Virus record (IMG/VR): IMGVR_UViG_3300046750_000065
Span: 1-24,150 of that record
Strand: one strand, 5' to 3'
Origin: a virus
Length of the DNA stretch: 24,150 nt
Shown: in pieces, positions 6,944 through 12,998 of the stretch
Position numbering within the stretch: the first letter of the stretch is position 1
Layout: the number at the start of each line of letters is the position of its first letter
Notes under the pieces: generated by a model
The model's input: only the letters and a program-made list of their open reading frames with translations
What the model was told of the DNA's origin: nothing
Database searches by the model: none
Translations under genes and position numbers: made by a program

Positions 6944-7227
6944 TGAAAAAACAAATAAACAAATATAGTTTAAAAAAATATCTTGAGCATTTAAAAATAG
7001 ATATTGATCGTCAACTACCTTGCGATGTTGTTGAATTTAGCAATCAAGATTATTATTCAACATCAAAAAAGCAATGGATCAAATATAAAGATATGGATAT
7101 GATCCACGTTTTAAGATCCTTATTAAAAGATAGAAAGTATCTTGAAATTAGAGAAGAGCTTTTAATGAATAGAAATTTTAAATTGCAAGATAAATATAAT
7201 AAACTAGCGAGGGTATTCGATGAGTAA
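6943..7227 (+). CDS. Hypothetical protein, 94 aa
   Basis: The protein is basic and helical, with no motif I recognise. A central tyrosine-rich segment (QDYYSTSKKQWIKYKDM) is flanked by helices, the last being LKDRKYLEIREELLMNRNFK. It is translationally coupled to the gene before it, and the next ATG at 7220 lies inside its last codons. Composition and A/T-rich codon use match the surrounding cassette. Confidence 0.6.
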   Translation: MKKQINKYSLKKYLEHLKIDIDRQLPCDVVEFSNQDYYSTSKKQWIKYKDMDMIHVLRSLLKDRKYLEIREELLMNRNFKLQDKYNKLARVFDE

Positions 7228-7384
7228 TTGGAAGGATGAGAGGATCAAAGAAATAAACGAAATAAGTAAAAAAAATAATTGGGATTGTAGCGACAACAAT
7301 AAATACTTTGAAGAGGTCCAATTAATATACAAATCAGATGCTAAAAGTTTGGACCAATTTAAAAAAGAAAGTGTGACATCATGA
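7220..7384 (+). CDS. Small charged protein, 54 aa
   Basis: The ATG at 7220 overlaps the last 8 nt of the previous gene. The product starts MSNWKDERIKEINEISKK and is rich in Lys/Asp/Asn. It is short and hydrophilic, and no family is recognised. It is supported by tight coupling on both sides: the TGA stop overlaps the following ATG as ATGA-type coupling at 7381-7384. Confidence 0.5.
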   Translation: MSNWKDERIKEINEISKKNNWDCSDNNKYFEEVQLIYKSDAKSLDQFKKESVTS

Positions 7385-7449
7385 CAAGTATTAATTTTTA
7401 TTGCTACGTAGTAATTTTATTTGTGATGATAGTATTAATAATAACGTAA
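7381..7449 (+). CDS. 22-aa membrane mini-protein
   Basis: The ATG overlaps the preceding TGA (ATGA). The 22-residue product is MTSINFYCYVVILFVMIVLI followed by two residues, a single hydrophobic helix with no charged residue. It is the second such membrane peptide in the cassette (compare 5810-5896). The coupling suggests it is translated, but at this length the call is tentative. Confidence 0.35.
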   Translation: MTSINFYCYVVILFVMIVLIIT

Positions 7450-7464
7450 AACAAAGGGGAATAA

Positions 7465-7662
7465 ATGTTAGAAGATAAACATTGTCAAGTAATATTAAAA
7501 AATGAAGATGATACAGTTAATAATATTCTTATGGATTATGATATAATTTTAAGAACAAATGACCGCAGAACTTCATATGATTATTTTGATATTTATGATT
7601 ATAAAAATCATAATATAGTTGCAAGTGGAATAGAAATAAAAAAGAAAGCGAGGAATAAATGA
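7465..7662 (+). CDS. Hypothetical protein, 65 aa
   Basis: It follows the leader ACAAAGGGGAATAA, a strong purine-rich ribosome site. The product begins MLEDKHCQVILKNEDDTVNN, has a tyrosine/aspartate-rich centre (YDYFDIYDYKNH) and ends with a basic tail. Alternating hydrophobic residues suggest a small beta fold. The stop overlaps the next gene's ATG (ATGA at 7659-7662). Unrecognised. Confidence 0.6.
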   Translation: MLEDKHCQVILKNEDDTVNNILMDYDIILRTNDRRTSYDYFDIYDYKNHNIVASGIEIKKKARNK

Positions 7663-7841
7663 GTAAAGAAAAATGGATAGGTTTTAAGAAACCTAAATTT
7701 ATAGGTATTGACTTTGATTGTAAAGGCAATCCTTTAATAGATTGGCAAGAACAATTAAAATTAAAAATTGATAGAGACACCATTGGTTATGATTTTAAAG
7801 TTGTTGCTTATAAAAAAGTACAAACTTGTATGGAGGAATAA
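7659..7841 (+). CDS. Hypothetical protein, 60 aa
   Basis: This starts in the ATGA overlap with the preceding gene and ends in the TAATG overlap with the next, so it sits in a coupled chain. The sequence has KWIGFKKPKFIGIDFDCKGN near the start and a basic helix behind it. No family is recognised. A GGAGG inside its end serves as the ribosome site of the next gene. Confidence 0.6.
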   Translation: MSKEKWIGFKKPKFIGIDFDCKGNPLIDWQEQLKLKIDRDTIGYDFKVVAYKKVQTCMEE

Positions 7842-8080
7842 TGGCAGTAGATTTTGAAGCATTAGACTTTGTAAGAACTAGGAACAGAGCAAAAATACAT
7901 GAACAAAAAATGAGTGAGCAACAAAAAAAACATGAGTTGTTTATAGACGGCAGAAAACAATTAGACAGTTTGGTAAATGCTTATAACAGAGCAACCAATG
8001 AGGAGTTTAAAAAGGTTTATAAGCAAAAATGGTTTGAGTTAATAAAAGTATATGCAAACAAAATAGAAAGAAAACAATAA
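7841..8080 (+). CDS. Small helical protein, 79 aa
   Basis: I choose the ATG at 7841 rather than an in-frame ATG 15 nt upstream. GGAGG lies 4 nt before it (7832-7836), and the start shares a base with the previous stop. The product starts MAVDFEALDFVRTRNRAKIH and is strongly helical and charged throughout (EQKMSEQQKKHELFIDGRK then NEEFKKVYKQKWFELI). It looks like a coiled-coil or helical hairpin. Function unknown. Confidence 0.65.
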   Translation: MAVDFEALDFVRTRNRAKIHEQKMSEQQKKHELFIDGRKQLDSLVNAYNRATNEEFKKVYKQKWFELIKVYANKIERKQ

Positions 8081-8081
8081 T

Positions 8082-8252
8082 ATGCAAGATGAATCAGAAA
8101 TAAGAGATGACTATTGTAGAGAAAAATTTGGTCATAGTAATTGGGGTTATTTATCAACCTATACAAAGAAAGAATTAGCCAACAAAGATGAATATGTTTT
8201 GCAAGGTGGCATAGTTTATTGGTTAAATGATTTTGATGAGGAAGATGAATAA
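8082..8252 (+). CDS. Small acidic protein, 56 aa
   Basis: The ATG follows the previous stop by one base. The product starts MQDESEIRDDYCREKFGHSN and ends in an acidic tail, WLNDFDEEDE. Aromatic residues cluster around WGYLSTYTKKEL and YVLQGGIVYW. Its net negative charge contrasts with the basic neighbours. No family is recognised. The next gene starts inside its last codons. Confidence 0.55.
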   Translation: MQDESEIRDDYCREKFGHSNWGYLSTYTKKELANKDEYVLQGGIVYWLNDFDEEDE

Positions 8253-8412
8253 ACAACTGAGCAAAAGAGAATTGACAAAAATATTATTCAATACTCTTAA
8301 AGATGAAAACAAACTAGCAATTAGAATGATTGTTAGAGATTATAACAATAAACAAAAAGAGGTAAAAAATGTTAAGCAAATACGAAACATGGCTACAAAC
8401 AGCACAATCTAA
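8245..8412 (+). CDS. Small basic helical protein, 55 aa
   Basis: I take the ATG at 8245 (MNKQLSKRELTKILFNTLKD) because GAGGAAG lies just before it and because it overlaps the preceding stop; an in-frame ATG at 8227 would lie deeper inside the upstream gene. The product is Lys/Arg-rich and helical. Its last 44 nt overlap the next gene in another frame, so the C-terminal part after about residue 40 may be unconstrained. Confidence 0.5.
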   Translation: MNKQLSKRELTKILFNTLKDENKLAIRMIVRDYNNKQKEVKNVKQIRNMATNSTI

Positions 8413-8599
8413 CGAATCAATAACATATCATGAGGGTTATCTTGCAAGAGATAGATTCTTTAATAATACTACAAGAGATATTGCAAATCTTTTTATGAGG
8501 TGTGCAGAGAATAATTCAGTAGTATTATTTCAAAAAAGATTGAAACATGGGTCCACAAATCATGATCCTGTTTTTCAATATGTGGCTAAGAAAATATAA
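8369..8599 (+). CDS. Hypothetical protein, 76 aa
   Basis: AAAGAGGTAAAAA precedes the ATG, a good ribosome site. The protein starts MLSKYETWLQTAQSNESITY and contains YHEGYLARDR, then a helical stretch and a C-terminal HDPVFQYVAKK. The arrangement resembles short phage proteins with a YH-x-G-x-L-x-x-DR motif near the front. I know no function for them. It overlaps the previous gene by 44 nt. Confidence 0.62.
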   Translation: MLSKYETWLQTAQSNESITYHEGYLARDRFFNNTTRDIANLFMRCAENNSVVLFQKRLKHGSTNHDPVFQYVAKKI

Positions 8600-8621
8600 C
8601 AACAAACAGAAAGGGAACTAA

Positions 8622-8777
8622 ATGAACAAAGAAAGCAAATTAACAGAACATGAATTAATCAAAAGACTTGATAATGAGTTTGATGATGTAGATTTTTCAA
8701 TAAGAGATTGTGCAACAAAAGGTGTTGTTGCTACAGTTTATTTTTATGAAAAAAAACTAGAACAAGAACAACAATAA
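8622..8777 (+). CDS. Small acidic protein, 51 aa
   Basis: The ORF follows the recurring leader AACAAACAGAAAGGGAACTA. The product starts MNKESKLTEHELIKRLDNEF, continues DDVDFSIRDCATKGVVATVY and ends in a Glu/Gln tail. A helix followed by two strands is suggested. No family is recognised. A well-placed AAAGGG and the match to the cassette's leader pattern support it. Confidence 0.55.
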   Translation: MNKESKLTEHELIKRLDNEFDDVDFSIRDCATKGVVATVYFYEKKLEQEQQ

Positions 8778-8793
8778 ACAAGAAAGGGAAAAT

Positions 8794-9003
8794 ATGTACA
8801 TAGATAAATACACAATTAATTCTTATGGAAATGAATATAAAGGAAATAAGACATTAAAAAATCAATTGCTTACAACAGTTAAAAGTAAAGACGGAAATAG
8901 ATTAAAGAAAATGATTTCTTTTTTAGAAGAGTATGAGGAATTAAATCATCCTTATAGTTCTGAAATAGAATTAATTATTAATATAAAAAGATCAGAAGAT
9001 TAA
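8794..9003 (+). CDS. Hypothetical protein, 69 aa
   Basis: It is preceded by AAACAAGAAAGGGAAAAT, the same leader type as four other genes of the cassette. The sequence starts MYIDKYTINSYGNEYKGNKT and ends in a helix with EEYEELNHPYSSEIELIINI. It is Lys/Asn/Glu-rich. No family is recognised. Confidence 0.58.
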   Translation: MYIDKYTINSYGNEYKGNKTLKNQLLTTVKSKDGNRLKKMISFLEEYEELNHPYSSEIELIINIKRSED

Positions 9004-9012
9004 TCTTTATTA

Positions 9013-9615
9013 ATGGGTGTCAAAATTTACTTGGCACTCATAAAAAATATTATGCCAGAAAGTTTAGAACTAAAAGAAATTTTTATTTACTTTGTAATTA
9101 ATAAAAAATCTAAAAAGATTGTTTATATAGGAGAAAGTCAAAATGGAAGATCAAGAGTACAGTTAAGAAGATTTGATGAAAGAGTTTGTGATGTTAAGGT
9201 AATTACATCTAAGAAAATAAAATGTTTAGAAAATTTTTATTTCAGAAGATATTATGAGGCAAGGTGGATATATAAATTTAAACCAGAATATAATAAACAA
9301 ATTAATACACCACCTAATCTAAATACTTTCTTAATGAAAATGTTTTTATGGAATGAGAACCCTCAAGCAGATTGGATAGTTCCTTTTTCACAAAATTGTC
9401 CATTCAAATGTAAGTTTTTAAATCACATACAAAAACAAAATAAATATATTTACAATGATTATTCAAGGGTTTGGAATGAAATTGATTTAGATAAACAGCT
9501 TTTTATTAATGGTAAAAAAGCATTTGATTATATATTAAACAATAAAATTGAAAAAACTTTAGGAACAAAAACTAGAAAAACATTTAGAAAAAGAACAGAA
9601 AAATTACACAATTAA
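9013..9615 (+). CDS. GIY-YIG-like nuclease domain protein
   Basis: This is a 200-aa protein. Residues about 24-97 look like a GIY-YIG fold: IYFVINKKSKKIVYIGESQN carries the first tyrosine (Y26) and the YIG (Y38-G40). R46/R48 follow on the next helix, and E82 lies in YYEARWIYKFKPEYN, ending in the typical kPxYN (N94). Such domains nick or cut DNA and are common as homing or free-standing phage endonucleases. The C-terminal ~100 residues are unrecognised and contain two cysteines (CPFKC). The start could also be the ATG at 9052. The stop codon overlaps the small terminase stop of the opposite strand in a shared TTAA, so the two genes converge with no terminator gap. Confidence 0.68.
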   Translation: MGVKIYLALIKNIMPESLELKEIFIYFVINKKSKKIVYIGESQNGRSRVQLRRFDERVCDVKVITSKKIKCLENFYFRRYYEARWIYKFKPEYNKQINTPPNLNTFLMKMFLWNENPQADWIVPFSQNCPFKCKFLNHIQKQNKYIYNDYSRVWNEIDLDKQLFINGKKAFDYILNNKIEKTLGTKTRKTFRKRTEKLHN

Positions 9616-10076
9616 TCTTTAACATCTTCAGCAGTTACATCAATCAAATCATCTTGATTATCTTCCCAAGAAATTTTTATACTTTGATCTGTCTTAACAT
9701 TTTGTACTTTGTTATCAGAATAAAGATCAGTTAATTTATTAGCAAGGAAAGTTATAAATTTAGTTTTCTCTCTTATCCACAAGATAGCATTTGGATCTTC
9801 TATTTCTTGATACTTAAAGACTTGCAGTAGTTTATCAATAAGAGTTTGAACTCCATACTTTCTAGCTTCCGTTATTTTTATTTCTAATTCTGGATTTTTT
9901 TTTAAGTACGCATAAAACTTCATCAAGCTGAACGGATATTCCTTTGGGTCCTCCAGAATTTCGGTAAGGGTTTTTCCATTTGCTAGTTGCTCTAATATTG
10001 TATCTACTTGGTTTGTTGTTATCAATTCCTGGTTTGATTTTTTGGTAGTAATATTCTTTGAGTTTTTCGTTATCAT
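9612..10076 (-). CDS. terS: Terminase small subunit-like protein (Sf6 type)
   Basis: The product is 154 aa. The N-terminal part has a helix-turn-helix pattern (QVDTILEQLANGKTLTEIL, then SLMKFYAYLKKNPELEIKITEAR, residues 23-72). The C-terminal half has ILWIREKTKFITFLANKLTDLYSD, like the R-x-k-x-x-x-x-W-L-A-x-K-L-x-x-x-Y-G-(D) stretch of Sf6/P22-group small terminases. These bind the packaging start site and present DNA to the large subunit. The match is by motif only. It lies 4.7 kb from the large subunit. The ATG at 10076 has no recognisable Shine-Dalgarno and sits 215 nt inside the preceding gene, so start and expression mode are uncertain. Confidence 0.72.
   Translation of the reverse strand: MITKNSKNITTKKSNQELITTNQVDTILEQLANGKTLTEILEDPKEYPFSLMKFYAYLKKNPELEIKITEARKYGVQTLIDKLLQVFKYQEIEDPNAILWIREKTKFITFLANKLTDLYSDNKVQNVKTDQSIKISWEDNQDDLIDVTAEDVKD
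9773..9781 (+). other. Exact DnaA-box sequence TTATCCACA inside the small terminase gene
   Basis: TTATCCACA, the strict DnaA box, occurs once on the plus strand within the coding sequence for the small terminase. It could be a binding site for host DnaA or for the phage DnaA-like protein. A single 9-mer is also expected by chance at a modest rate in a window this size, so this is a low-confidence entry. Confidence 0.25.
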
Positions 10077-10299
10077 AATTTTTAAATTGTATTAGTTTGG
10101 ATAGCTGTTTAATCCTAGTTTCATCTGTATAGTTTTTCTTTTTAAATCCCTTAACATTTTGATAGCCATGATATTTACACTTGTAAACATTATTTGCAAG
10201 TAGATAACCCTTCATTTTACAGGGTATTTTTTTACCTACTCTTAACCCAGCACGAGTAAACCCTTGACAAAACACCTTACGCATTGGTCTACCTGGCAT
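9862..10299 (-). CDS. HGG-type zinc-binding protein, overlapping the small terminase gene
   Basis: The 145-aa ORF has a strong ribosome site (AGGAG, 7 nt spacing) before its ATG at 10299. The N-terminal part, CQGFTRAGLRVGKKIPCKMK, then GYLLANNVYKCKYHGYQNVKG, gives C11, C27, C41 and H44. This is like the small phage zinc-binding family that ends in C-x-x-HGG-x-x-x-G, and this protein has HGY instead of HGG. From about residue 75 the frame overlaps the small terminase gene (9862-10076). That tail is rich in Lys/Arg/Asn and may be unconstrained. Genes of this family often stand next to small terminases. Confidence 0.65.
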   Translation of the reverse strand: MPGRPMRKVFCQGFTRAGLRVGKKIPCKMKGYLLANNVYKCKYHGYQNVKGFKKKNYTDETRIKQLSKLIQFKNYDNEKLKEYYYQKIKPGIDNNKPSRYNIRATSKWKNPYRNSGGPKGISVQLDEVLCVLKKKSRIRNKNNGS

Positions 10300-10322
10300 A
10301 AATTAACTCCTATTAATTACTT

Positions 10323-10359
10323 GTTTACTGAATTTATGAAGTAAACCTGGCATTTACTT
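10323..10359 (-). promoter_or_regulatory. Clustered GTAAA inverted repeats (possible operator)
   Basis: GTTTAC (10323-10328) and GTAAAC (10341-10346) form one inverted repeat. AAGTAAA (10339-10345) and TTTACTT (10353-10359) form a perfect 7-bp pair around the loop CCTGGCA. They lie between the winged-helix gene and the HGG-type gene and overlap the winged-helix stop codon. They could be an operator for the neighbouring regulator or an RNA hairpin tuning expression of the two downstream genes. No poly-T follows, so it is not a typical terminator. Confidence 0.4.
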
Positions 10360-11028
10360 ACTTTCCCAGGGTTTAATCCCATTACGAATATTATATGCCT
10401 TTTTTTCTTTGTATCTATGATTTGTTTCTTTCTTTATTTTGGACAATGCCGACAATATTTTATCAGCATTTACATATGTTGCACTCTTCTCTCTCTCATT
10501 ATCTTGTTTACGTTCAATAGCTAGTTTGCATAAATAGATATTAGTTTTATCTTCTTTTAAATCTTCAATAGGGAGCTTAGATAATTCATCTAATATCTTC
10601 TCCCTATCCCCTGCAAAACTCTTAACTATTTTACCTATAGTATTAATGGATAATGTTTCTTTAAATGTAGTCGTAATACGGCTATCTGGTGTCGATGAGA
10701 CGGCTATCTGGGTTGGCTCGTAAAGTTTTTCAGCTCTTAAAAATACTTCATTAACAATATAAGTTTTACCAGATCGACCGCGGATAGATTTAATAATATT
10801 TAATTTATTTAAAGTTTCCAAACACTCTTTGATTGTAGTTCGGCAAAGTCCGGTGTCTTTATGGATTGTTTCATGCCTTAGTCCTGCCTTATATCCATTT
10901 TTCTTCCAAGCATATTTCATTACAGATAAGAATACATTTAAACAATAAGACTTCTTAACTCCGTCAATAATATCTAAGTGGTGGTATAGTTTATAGGTAA
11001 TATGTAAAAATCCCCTAGATGTATTCAT
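10354..11028 (-). CDS. Winged-helix DNA-binding protein (RepA-like/regulator)
   Basis: The product is 224 aa. Residues about 1-95 look like a winged helix: FLHITYKLYHHLDIIDGVKK, FLSVMKYAWKKNGYKAGLRH, ETIHKDTGLCRTTIKECLETLNKLNIIKSIRGRSGKTY. That is, a helix, a recognition helix around T75 and a GRSGK wing. This is the layout of phage replication-initiator and MarR/helix_turn_helix_36-type proteins. The remaining ~120 residues are helical and charged, without a recognised domain. It is ATGA-coupled to the nuclease-like gene before it. It could start replication or regulate the small divergent operons; the sequence does not decide. Confidence 0.68.
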   Translation of the reverse strand: MNTSRGFLHITYKLYHHLDIIDGVKKSYCLNVFLSVMKYAWKKNGYKAGLRHETIHKDTGLCRTTIKECLETLNKLNIIKSIRGRSGKTYIVNEVFLRAEKLYEPTQIAVSSTPDSRITTTFKETLSINTIGKIVKSFAGDREKILDELSKLPIEDLKEDKTNIYLCKLAIERKQDNEREKSATYVNADKILSALSKIKKETNHRYKEKKAYNIRNGIKPWESK

Positions 11029-11420
11029 TTATTTTCCTTTTTTTTATTTGATTTACAATTTGGTAAGTGGTGGTTGTGCAAGTCTAGTAAAACAGAGACC
11101 CATTCTTGCTCAGACATAGCGATTAAACGTCCATTGGTAGTGCTTAGACGCTGAACTTTAAAGGTTAGGCTATCCTGGGTCGTTTTTTTATAAAACACCA
11201 AGAATACAGGAAGATTAGCAGATTTTCCTAGAGCTTTAATAACATTAGTATATTTAACATAGTTACCCGTATCATAAACGTGTTCAATCAAAGCAAGTGG
11301 TTTCCAACAACCTTTATTTTTGCAAATTTCAACAGAATCTATATCGACCATTGCTAAATTGTCGATTGTTCTATGCCATTTTGAATATAAGTCTTTATCA
11401 AAATACTTTGCGTATCTCAT
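11025..11420 (-). CDS. PD-(D/E)XK-like protein with a changed third motif
   Basis: The product is 131 aa. The segment MVDIDSVEIC (24-33), followed by PLALIEHV (41-48) and SANLPVFLVFYK (67-78), follows the D-x-D-x-V-E / p-x-a-L-I-E-x-K / P-x-F-x-V-x-Y layout of a small phage family I read as PD-(D/E)XK-fold. Here the usual E-x-K reads E46-H-V48, so the catalytic lysine is missing or displaced, and activity is doubtful. It is ATGA-coupled to the genes on both sides. Alternatives are an inactive binding fold or a similarity too weak to mean anything. Confidence 0.5.
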   Translation of the reverse strand: MRYAKYFDKDLYSKWHRTIDNLAMVDIDSVEICKNKGCWKPLALIEHVYDTGNYVKYTNVIKALGKSANLPVFLVFYKKTTQDSLTFKVQRLSTTNGRLIAMSEQEWVSVLLDLHNHHLPNCKSNKKKENK

Positions 11421-11578
11421 TTATCTTTTTCTTTTTTATCTGTATAAATTTCGTACCATGCACCACAACTTTTGCAATCGTAGTATGAAATTATGTTGTG
11501 AGTTGAATCTGGATCAATATCTTCCATATCATAATCGTTTTGCCAAATCACATCATCATTACAATAAAAGCATTTCAT
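11417..11578 (-). CDS. Small zinc-ribbon protein
   Basis: This 53-aa protein has two CxxC knuckles, CFYC (residues 3-6) and CKSC (35-38), separated by an acidic linker (YDMEDIDPDSTH) and followed by GAWYEIYTD. Two CxxC pairs with an aromatic strand after the second is the zinc-ribbon pattern. Such small ribbons are common in phages, often of unknown role. Its stop overlaps the next ATG and its own ATG overlaps the previous stop (ATGA both times). Confidence 0.72.
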   Translation of the reverse strand: MKCFYCNDDVIWQNDYDMEDIDPDSTHNIISYYDCKSCGAWYEIYTDKKEKDK

Positions 11579-11739
11579 TTTTTTTTTAACCTTTCTTTTA
11601 GTTTTTGTATTTCATAATCTTTAACTTCAATATCCATTTCAAGAGCCAGAATTATACCAGATTGTTTTTCTATAAACTTCTTAGCTCGTTTTAATTCTTC
11701 CATACATTCAGTTTCTTCAAATATTCCAGAGTATGTCAT
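11575..11739 (-). CDS. Small coiled-coil protein, 54 aa
   Basis: The protein is a single charged helix (ECMEELKRAKKFIEKQSGII, then EMDIEVKDYEIQKLKERLK) with heptad-like Leu/Ile spacing, ending in KKK. It is ATGA-coupled on both sides. Likely a short coiled coil; no function is evident. Confidence 0.58.
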   Translation of the reverse strand: MTYSGIFEETECMEELKRAKKFIEKQSGIILALEMDIEVKDYEIQKLKERLKKK

Positions 11740-11996
11740 TTTTCGTATATAATTTTCTTTACAACTTGACGTGGGTATGCAGTTATGTTTCCAATAGACA
11801 ACTTATCCTCATCATAAGAATAAGAAGTAAAAATTTTTAGAACTTTAGAATCTTTATAATAAAGATAACCTATATCTTCACACCAAGAATAGCTGAACTT
11901 ATCAACATCTGTTAGATCATCATACCATTGGGAAGAGGAGCAAATATCTTGCCAAATTATACGCACCTTTTTATAGGGTAATTTTTTCTTAGTCAT
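11736..11996 (-). CDS. Conserved small phage protein (KVRIIWQDI type)
   Basis: I take the ATG at 11996 (MTKKKLPYKKVRIIWQDICS, 86 aa). The longer frame would need a TTG at 12041, which lies inside the predicted promoter. The N-terminal strand KKVRIIWQDICSSSQW is a motif I recognise from a family of ~80-aa phage proteins of unknown function, with a beta-rich body ending in NITAYPRQVVKKIIYEK. It is the first gene of the leftward operon. With a TATAAA box ending at 12007, the transcript leader would be only a few bases long. Confidence 0.65.
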   Translation of the reverse strand: MTKKKLPYKKVRIIWQDICSSSQWYDDLTDVDKFSYSWCEDIGYLYYKDSKVLKIFTSYSYDEDKLSIGNITAYPRQVVKKIIYEK

Positions 11997-12006
11997 TTTA
12001 GTGTCT

Positions 12007-12034
12007 TTTATATACCTTTTAGAGCTATTGACAA
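12007..12034 (-). promoter_or_regulatory. Sigma70-like promoter for the leftward operon
   Basis: Read on the minus strand, TTGTCA (12034-12029) is followed after 16 nt by TATAAA (12012-12007), close to the sigma70 -35 and -10 consensus. Transcription would begin near 12000, about 4 nt before the ATG at 11996, implying a leaderless or near-leaderless mRNA. The -35 overlaps a plus-strand TTGACA. Confidence 0.55.
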
Positions 12035-12065
12035 TAGACAATAACGGGTGTAATTACAGTATAAA
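12028..12065 (+). promoter_or_regulatory. Possible promoter for the recombination operon
   Basis: TTGACA (12028-12033) is a perfect -35 hexamer on the plus strand, inside the tandem GACAATAGACAATA. The matching -10 is unclear: TGTAAT at 12049 gives a short 15-nt spacer, and TATAAA at 12060 is too far unless TAGACA (12035-12040) is the -35. A GGAAAGG ribosome site follows before the ATG at 12081. The overlap with the leftward -35 would make the two promoters compete. Confidence 0.4.
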
Positions 12066-12080
12066 AACGGAAAGGTATAA

Positions 12081-12998
12081 ATGGAAAACGAAAAAATACA
12101 AAAAGCATTTTCAATATTTAATGGTGGAGAAGGATTAGATCATTGGTCTTACTCATCAACATCAACACCCTTTGCAAAAAATATTCTTGGTTATAGTTTC
12201 CCTCAAGAAGTTAGAAGGAAGTTTCCATTTAGATACAAAGCAAACTTTGGCAACCTAGTTAACAATGTGGTCCAAAAACAAATAGCAGATGTAATTTATA
12301 AAACCAAAACAATTAAAGAGACAGAGTGGGATCGAAACTTTAATGTTTGTTTTAAAGCTGAACAAGAAGCAATTAATAAGAACCCACCAGTAGATGCTAA
12401 AGATAAGTTCGGCAGAGAATCTATGATTAAGTTTGCGATGGATTGTATTCCTATTACAAAAAAAGTTGTGCAAGAAATTATAGGTAAAGATAAATTAGTT
12501 TGCGAAAGATACGTTGAACTAAAAGAGTTTGACATGATCAAGCCTGTCATTGGTCGTATCGATTATGAAACTAAAACAAAATTTATAGAATTAAAAACTA
12601 AGCCACCTAATTTAAGGAAGGTTAAAGGTAAAGAAGATTGGAACATGATCACTCAAGATTTACCTACAGAGCCTACGATTGAAAACCTTACACAAACTTC
12701 GTTCTACTATATGGCAACAAAGAAGATACCATACTTGGTATATGTTAATGACAAAGACTATGTCATCTTTGATAAGAGCCATGAGTTGATGAAGGCAGAT
12801 CACTTGCAATATCTTTATAACAAAATGATTGATAAGATTTTGTTGTGGGAAAAGATGATTATGTTTTGTGAGGGTAGCATAGAGAAGTTAGCTTTAATGT
12901 GTGAGCCACCAGACTTAAATCATTTCTTTTACTATAAAGATTTAGCAGATGAACAAAAACAACTAATCAATAAACTATGGGGTATTAAATATGAGTAG
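12081..12998 (+). CDS. RecB-type PD-(D/E)XK exonuclease-like protein
   Basis: This 305-aa protein has a nuclease core: VIGRIDYE (156-163, D161), KFIELKTK (167-174, E170-x-K172) and TQTSFYYMATKK (204-215), where Q205-x-x-x-Y209 is the RecB motif III pattern. All expected catalytic residues are present. Such nucleases chew duplex ends so that a recombinase can anneal the strands. The next gene encodes an ERF annealing protein, overlapping by 8 nt, which forms a typical two-gene phage recombination module. GGAAAGG lies before the start. The ~100 N-terminal residues before the core are family-specific. Confidence 0.88.
   Translation: MENEKIQKAFSIFNGGEGLDHWSYSSTSTPFAKNILGYSFPQEVRRKFPFRYKANFGNLVNNVVQKQIADVIYKTKTIKETEWDRNFNVCFKAEQEAINKNPPVDAKDKFGRESMIKFAMDCIPITKKVVQEIIGKDKLVCERYVELKEFDMIKPVIGRIDYETKTKFIELKTKPPNLRKVKGKEDWNMITQDLPTEPTIENLTQTSFYYMATKKIPYLVYVNDKDYVIFDKSHELMKADHLQYLYNKMIDKILLWEKMIMFCEGSIEKLALMCEPPDLNHFFYYKDLADEQKQLINKLWGIKYE

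Noticed and set aside
11997-12041. Longer start (TTG at 12041) for the KVRIIWQDI-type gene
   Set aside because: It would place the start inside the predicted -35 region, and the ATG at 11996 matches the natural start of the conserved segment.
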